DNA from: Candidatus Aminicenantota bacterium
Lineage (GTDB): Bacteria > Acidobacteriota > Aminicenantia > Aminicenantales > Aminicenantaceae
Length of the DNA: 44,909 nucleotides
Assembly: GCA_020348385.1 (NCBI GenBank)
Contig: CP070750.1
Location: 4,181,470 to 4,226,378, forward strand
Direction: 5' to 3'
The notes beneath the pieces are model-generated. The model searched no databases and was not told the origin of the DNA. It was given only the letters and a program-made list of their open reading frames with translations. Positions 41,574-44,909 of the stretch are shown one piece after another. Positions within the stretch are counted from its first letter, which is position 1. Every line of letters begins with the position of its first letter. The position numbers and the translations under genes are program-made.

Positions 41574-43673
41574 ATGAATCCAAAGCCGGTCTTCAAATCA
41601 TGTTTTTTTATCATTTTCACTCTTCTTCTGATTTTCCCATCACTTTTTGCTGGAAATAACCAAGAAGCGGATAAATCGGCTGGACCGCGTGTGCTGTCTG
41701 CTATGGATACGCTTCGCATCAACCAGGTATCAGGTCCCCGATTATCCCCTGACGGGCTGTGGGTGGTCTACACCATGAGCAAAAGGGATATGGAAGATAA
41801 AGATTTTAAAAGCACCACCCACATCTGGAAAGCCAAAGGGGATGGATCGAATAAAAGGCAGATGACTCGGGGAAAAGATAATTGCACATCCCCGGCTTGG
41901 TTTCCCAGCGGGAAAGCTATTGCCTTTTTATCCTCCCGTGGTAAAGTGCGCGCCGGAGATAAGGATGGTGAAGAATCAAGTTCTCAGATCTTCGTGTTAC
42001 CTATCGATGGGGGAGAAGCCTGGCAGTTGACTGAACACAAGGAAAATATCCAATCCTTCAGGATTTCTCCCGATGGGAAGAAAATTGCCTTCACAGCTAG
42101 GGATACCTTGAGTGAAGAAGAAGAAAAGAATAAGAAGGAAAAGGATGATGCCGTCGTAGTCGATGAGAAGTTCCGGATGTCCCATCTCTGGGTTTTCGAC
42201 ATCGACAGCAAAAAAGCCTTCCGAATGACAGAGGGAGCTTTCACTGTTGGGGATTTCCGCTGGTCTCCGGATTCCAAAAGAATAACCTACGTGAGCCGGC
42301 CAAACACTAAAGTCGATGAATCATGGAACAGTGATATCTGGGTTGTCGATGTGGAAAAAAGGAAACCGAAGCTGTTGTTTGAAAATCCGGGTCCTGATTC
42401 CAATCCCCGCTGGTCACCCGATGGGAAGACCATCGCTTTTGCTTCTCATCCTCAAACAAGTACCTCCACCTGGTACAGCAAACTCCATCTGATCCCGGCC
42501 GGCGGTGGCGGAGCTCGAGTTCTTCTTGAGAAATTCGACCTGAATTTTTCCAATCCGATTTGGTCTCCTGATGGAAAAACGATCTTCTGGTCAGCCGGAG
42601 ATCGAACGACGACGAATCTTTTTTCCGTGGATGTCCAATCCGGCAAAGTCAAACGCCTCGTTCCTCCCCGAGGGAGAAATTCGTCCTGGGAACTGGCAAA
42701 AGATGGGATGCAGTGGGTTTGGGTTCACGCACCTGCCACGTGGCCGTCCGAGATTTATGCGGCGGATATCGAATTAAAGAATCTTGCAGTTTTGACGGAT
42801 GCCAATCCTTGGCTGCGTGAGGAAGGATTCAAGTTCGGAAAGGTGGAAACCGTAAGGTGGAAAAACAGCGACGGCCAGGAGATCGAGGGTGTGCTCACGT
42901 ATCCGGTCGATTATAAGTTCGGCAAAGAATATCCCCTCATCCTCAATCCTCACGGAGGACCCAGCGGTGTCCGGATCGAGACGTTCAGCACATCAAATCA
43001 GTTTTTCGCCGGAAACGGCTTTTTCATCTTCCAGCCGAATTTCCGCGGGAGCGTCAATTACGGCCAGGAATTCGTCAACGCCAATAGGGGAAAATGGGGC
43101 ATCGTCGACTATGAAGATTGCATGACCGGAGTGGATTACTGCATCGAAAAGGGCTGGGCCGACCCGGACCGGTTGATCTGTTACGGTTGGAGCTATGGAG
43201 GATACATGAGCTTCTGGATCGTGACACAGACCAACCGATTCAAAGCCGTCTCCCCTGGGGCCGGGCTGCCCAACCTTTACAGCATGTACAGCACAACAGA
43301 CATTCCCCGCTACTTGGCTTGGTTCTTCGGGACTCCCTGGGATAATGAGGAGACGTTCGAAAAGCTGTCAGCCATTCGTCATGTGAAAAATGTGAAGAGC
43401 CCTGTCTTGATTTTGCATGGAGAAAAGGATGCACGGGTTCCTATTAGCCAGTCTGTGGAGTTTTACCAGGCGCTTCGCGACCTGGGAAAAGACGTCACAT
43501 TTGTGAAGTATCCAAGGGAAGGGCATGGGCTCCGAGAACCCCGCCACCAGCTGGATCGGCTACGCCGTTATCTTTATTTTTTCGCCAAACATGTCGATTT
43601 GACTCCGATAAGCGAGATCGAATGGGAGAAGGAACAGGCCAAGAAAAAAGAGGATAAAAAGGAAAAGAAGTAG
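41574..43673 (+). CDS. Secreted S9 prolyl-oligopeptidase-family peptidase
   Basis: This 699-residue protein has a signal peptide (FFIIFTLLLIFPSLFAGN). A seven-bladed TolB/WD-like propeller follows, built on SPDGKKIAFTA-type repeats (also SPDSKRITYVS, SPDGKTIAFAS). A C-terminal alpha/beta-hydrolase domain carries the triad Ser540 (GWSYGGY), Asp619 (GEKDARVP) and His651 (REGHGL). It is related to dipeptidyl/acylaminoacyl peptidases and would cut oligopeptides outside the cytoplasm, releasing amino acids for pathways such as iorAB. AGGAGGGAG precedes ATG 41574. The chain ends in a Lys-rich tail. Confidence 0.93.
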   Translation: MNPKPVFKSCFFIIFTLLLIFPSLFAGNNQEADKSAGPRVLSAMDTLRINQVSGPRLSPDGLWVVYTMSKRDMEDKDFKSTTHIWKAKGDGSNKRQMTRGKDNCTSPAWFPSGKAIAFLSSRGKVRAGDKDGEESSSQIFVLPIDGGEAWQLTEHKENIQSFRISPDGKKIAFTARDTLSEEEEKNKKEKDDAVVVDEKFRMSHLWVFDIDSKKAFRMTEGAFTVGDFRWSPDSKRITYVSRPNTKVDESWNSDIWVVDVEKRKPKLLFENPGPDSNPRWSPDGKTIAFASHPQTSTSTWYSKLHLIPAGGGGARVLLEKFDLNFSNPIWSPDGKTIFWSAGDRTTTNLFSVDVQSGKVKRLVPPRGRNSSWELAKDGMQWVWVHAPATWPSEIYAADIELKNLAVLTDANPWLREEGFKFGKVETVRWKNSDGQEIEGVLTYPVDYKFGKEYPLILNPHGGPSGVRIETFSTSNQFFAGNGFFIFQPNFRGSVNYGQEFVNANRGKWGIVDYEDCMTGVDYCIEKGWADPDRLICYGWSYGGYMSFWIVTQTNRFKAVSPGAGLPNLYSMYSTTDIPRYLAWFFGTPWDNEETFEKLSAIRHVKNVKSPVLILHGEKDARVPISQSVEFYQALRDLGKDVTFVKYPREGHGLREPRHQLDRLRRYLYFFAKHVDLTPISEIEWEKEQAKKKEDKKEKK

Positions 43674-43683
43674 GGATTAGACC

Positions 43684-44691
43684 ATGAAGGCCATGATCTT
43701 GAAGGATTTTGCCTCCATCGAGCAAAATCCGCTGGAGCAGGTCGACTTGCCGGTTCCTGAACCCGGTCCTGAGGATATCTTGATACGAGTGAATGTGTGC
43801 GGCGTTTGCCACACTGACCTGCATACGGTTGAAGGAGAGCTCTCTGGAGCCAAACTCCCGATCATCCCTGGCCATCAGGTTGTAGGAAGAGTGGAGAAAT
43901 GCGGCAAAATTGCATCCCGGTTCAATGAAGGAGATAGGGTAGGAGTGGCCTGGCTTTATTCTACAGACATGAAATGCCAGTTTTGTACTCGAGGGAACGA
44001 AAACCTGTGCTTAAATGCACAGTTCACGGGTTATCATCAGAATGGAGGGTATGCCGACTACATGGTCGCCCCTGAGAAGTTTGTCTATGCCATACCTGAA
44101 ATTTTCGGAAACGAAGAAGCAGCTCCTCTCCTTTGTGCGGGAATCATCGGCTACAGGGCCCTCCGGTTGAGCGGGATCAAATCAGGTCAGAAACTTGGTC
44201 TTATCGGATTCGGGGCATCGGCCCATGTGGCGATTCAAGTGGCTATCCACTGGGGCTGTGAGGTTTATGTGTTTTCGAGATCAGAGGAACATCGAGCTTT
44301 AGCTAAAAAACTTGGAGCGGTTTGGACCGGAACATCCAAGGACGAGCCTTCCGAAAAGATGGATAGCATCGTGAATTTCACACCTGCGGGACCGACTGTT
44401 TTGGATGGCATGCGATGGCTGGATAAAGGGGGGACTCAGTTATTGGCTGGAATATACATGTCCCCGGTACCAGAAATGGATTATGCCCAATATCTCTATC
44501 ATGAAAAGACTCTACGCAGTGTGGCCAATGCAACGAGGCAGGACGGGGAGGAATTGCTCCGGATAGCGGCCGAGATCCCGATTCTTGCGACCACGACAGC
44601 GTATCCGCTTGAGGAAGCGAACCAAGTCCTAAAGCTTCTCAAGGACAGCAAAATCGACGGCGCCGCTGTATTGAAAACCAGTCCCCTTTAG
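43684..44691 (+). CDS. Zinc-dependent medium-chain alcohol dehydrogenase
   Basis: This is a 335-residue MDR protein. Catalytic zinc ligands are Cys42 (GVCHTDLH), His64 with neighbouring residues in GHQVVG, and a Cys in LLCAGIIGYRAL. The structural zinc loop reads DMKCQFCTRGNENLC, so Cys98, 101 and 109 remain while the first expected Cys is Asp95. The nucleotide fold has LGLIGFGASAHVAIQ. It oxidises or reduces alcohols and aldehydes with NAD(P). It begins 11 bases after the S9 gene and is probably co-transcribed, though the functional link is unclear. Confidence 0.9.
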   Translation: MKAMILKDFASIEQNPLEQVDLPVPEPGPEDILIRVNVCGVCHTDLHTVEGELSGAKLPIIPGHQVVGRVEKCGKIASRFNEGDRVGVAWLYSTDMKCQFCTRGNENLCLNAQFTGYHQNGGYADYMVAPEKFVYAIPEIFGNEEAAPLLCAGIIGYRALRLSGIKSGQKLGLIGFGASAHVAIQVAIHWGCEVYVFSRSEEHRALAKKLGAVWTGTSKDEPSEKMDSIVNFTPAGPTVLDGMRWLDKGGTQLLAGIYMSPVPEMDYAQYLYHEKTLRSVANATRQDGEELLRIAAEIPILATTTAYPLEEANQVLKLLKDSKIDGAAVLKTSPL

Positions 44692-44716
44692 GTTATATTG
44701 ATAGGACTCTTAAGGT

Positions 44717-44793
<77 letters not shown>

Positions 44794-44909
44794 GGGAAAA
44801 CCTCCGATTTCAGCAACTTACTTTGTTTTTAGGCTTTCAATCCTAGTACCATATTTTCAGCGCTTTTCAACCATTTTTGTGAAATATTTGTGAAATGGGA
44901 TAGTAGTCT

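Overview
The window reads as chromosome of a strictly anaerobic, mesophilic-type bacterium of moderate GC (judged by eye, not counted). It combines lower benzoyl-CoA pathway enzymes, 2-oxoacid:ferredoxin oxidoreductase, ADP-forming acyl-CoA synthetase, Wood-Ljungdahl accessory ATPases and large secreted peptidase or beta-propeller proteins. That mix fits deltaproteobacterial or Candidatus Aminicenantes-like anaerobes. The taxonomic guess is inference; no rRNA is present. There is no gene-free stretch longer than about 300 bases.

Layout. (1) 1-8022, plus strand: the 3' part of bamA (6-oxocyclohex-1-ene-1-carbonyl-CoA hydrolase), an SDR, an SCP-x type thiolase with its DUF35 zinc-ribbon partner, a two-gene molybdenum hydroxylase (FAD subunit plus a fused 2Fe-2S/molybdopterin subunit) and a PAS-GGDEF diguanylate cyclase. 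This looks like an anaerobic aromatic or alicyclic acyl-CoA degradation operon. (2) 8034-15400, minus strand: two RACo-like corrinoid activators, two CooC-like ATPases, a homocysteine S-methyltransferase-like protein and two small remnants. One remnant joins an AcsD-like start to an AcsC-like end. The other joins a MetE-like start to a probable AcsB-like end. I read this as a Wood-Ljungdahl acs operon whose catalytic core has been deleted while the maturation genes stayed intact. (3) 15497-28242: a small Zn-ribbon protein, a very large secreted BNR/sortilin-like protein, a YegP-like protein, and a minus-strand run of S41 peptidase, amidohydrolase, TudS-like (DUF523) protein, AMP-forming acyl-CoA ligase and sirtuin. 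A secreted TIM-barrel glycosidase-like protein, a hotdog thioesterase and a PanE-family reductase follow. (4) 28459-35275, plus strand: a small lipoprotein-like gene with an apparent frameshift, then iorA-iorB, an ADP-forming acyl-CoA synthetase with ATP-grasp first, a DUF2284 protein and dgt. (5) 35288-39626, minus strand: ECF sigma factor, anti-sigma factor and two exported HEAT-repeat proteins, ended by a strong bidirectional hairpin. (6) 39804-44793, plus strand: YjbQ, a DEDD exonuclease with TPR-like tail, an S9 peptidase, a zinc alcohol dehydrogenase and tRNA-Arg(ACG).

How it fits together: ring-cleavage and beta-oxidation enzymes yield acyl-CoAs. IorAB plus the ADP-forming synthetase would turn aryl-pyruvates from amino acids into aryl acids with ATP gain. 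Secreted S9 and S41 peptidases would feed that route. The most unusual parts are the hollowed-out acs operon and the ECF/anti-sigma/HEAT-repeat module.
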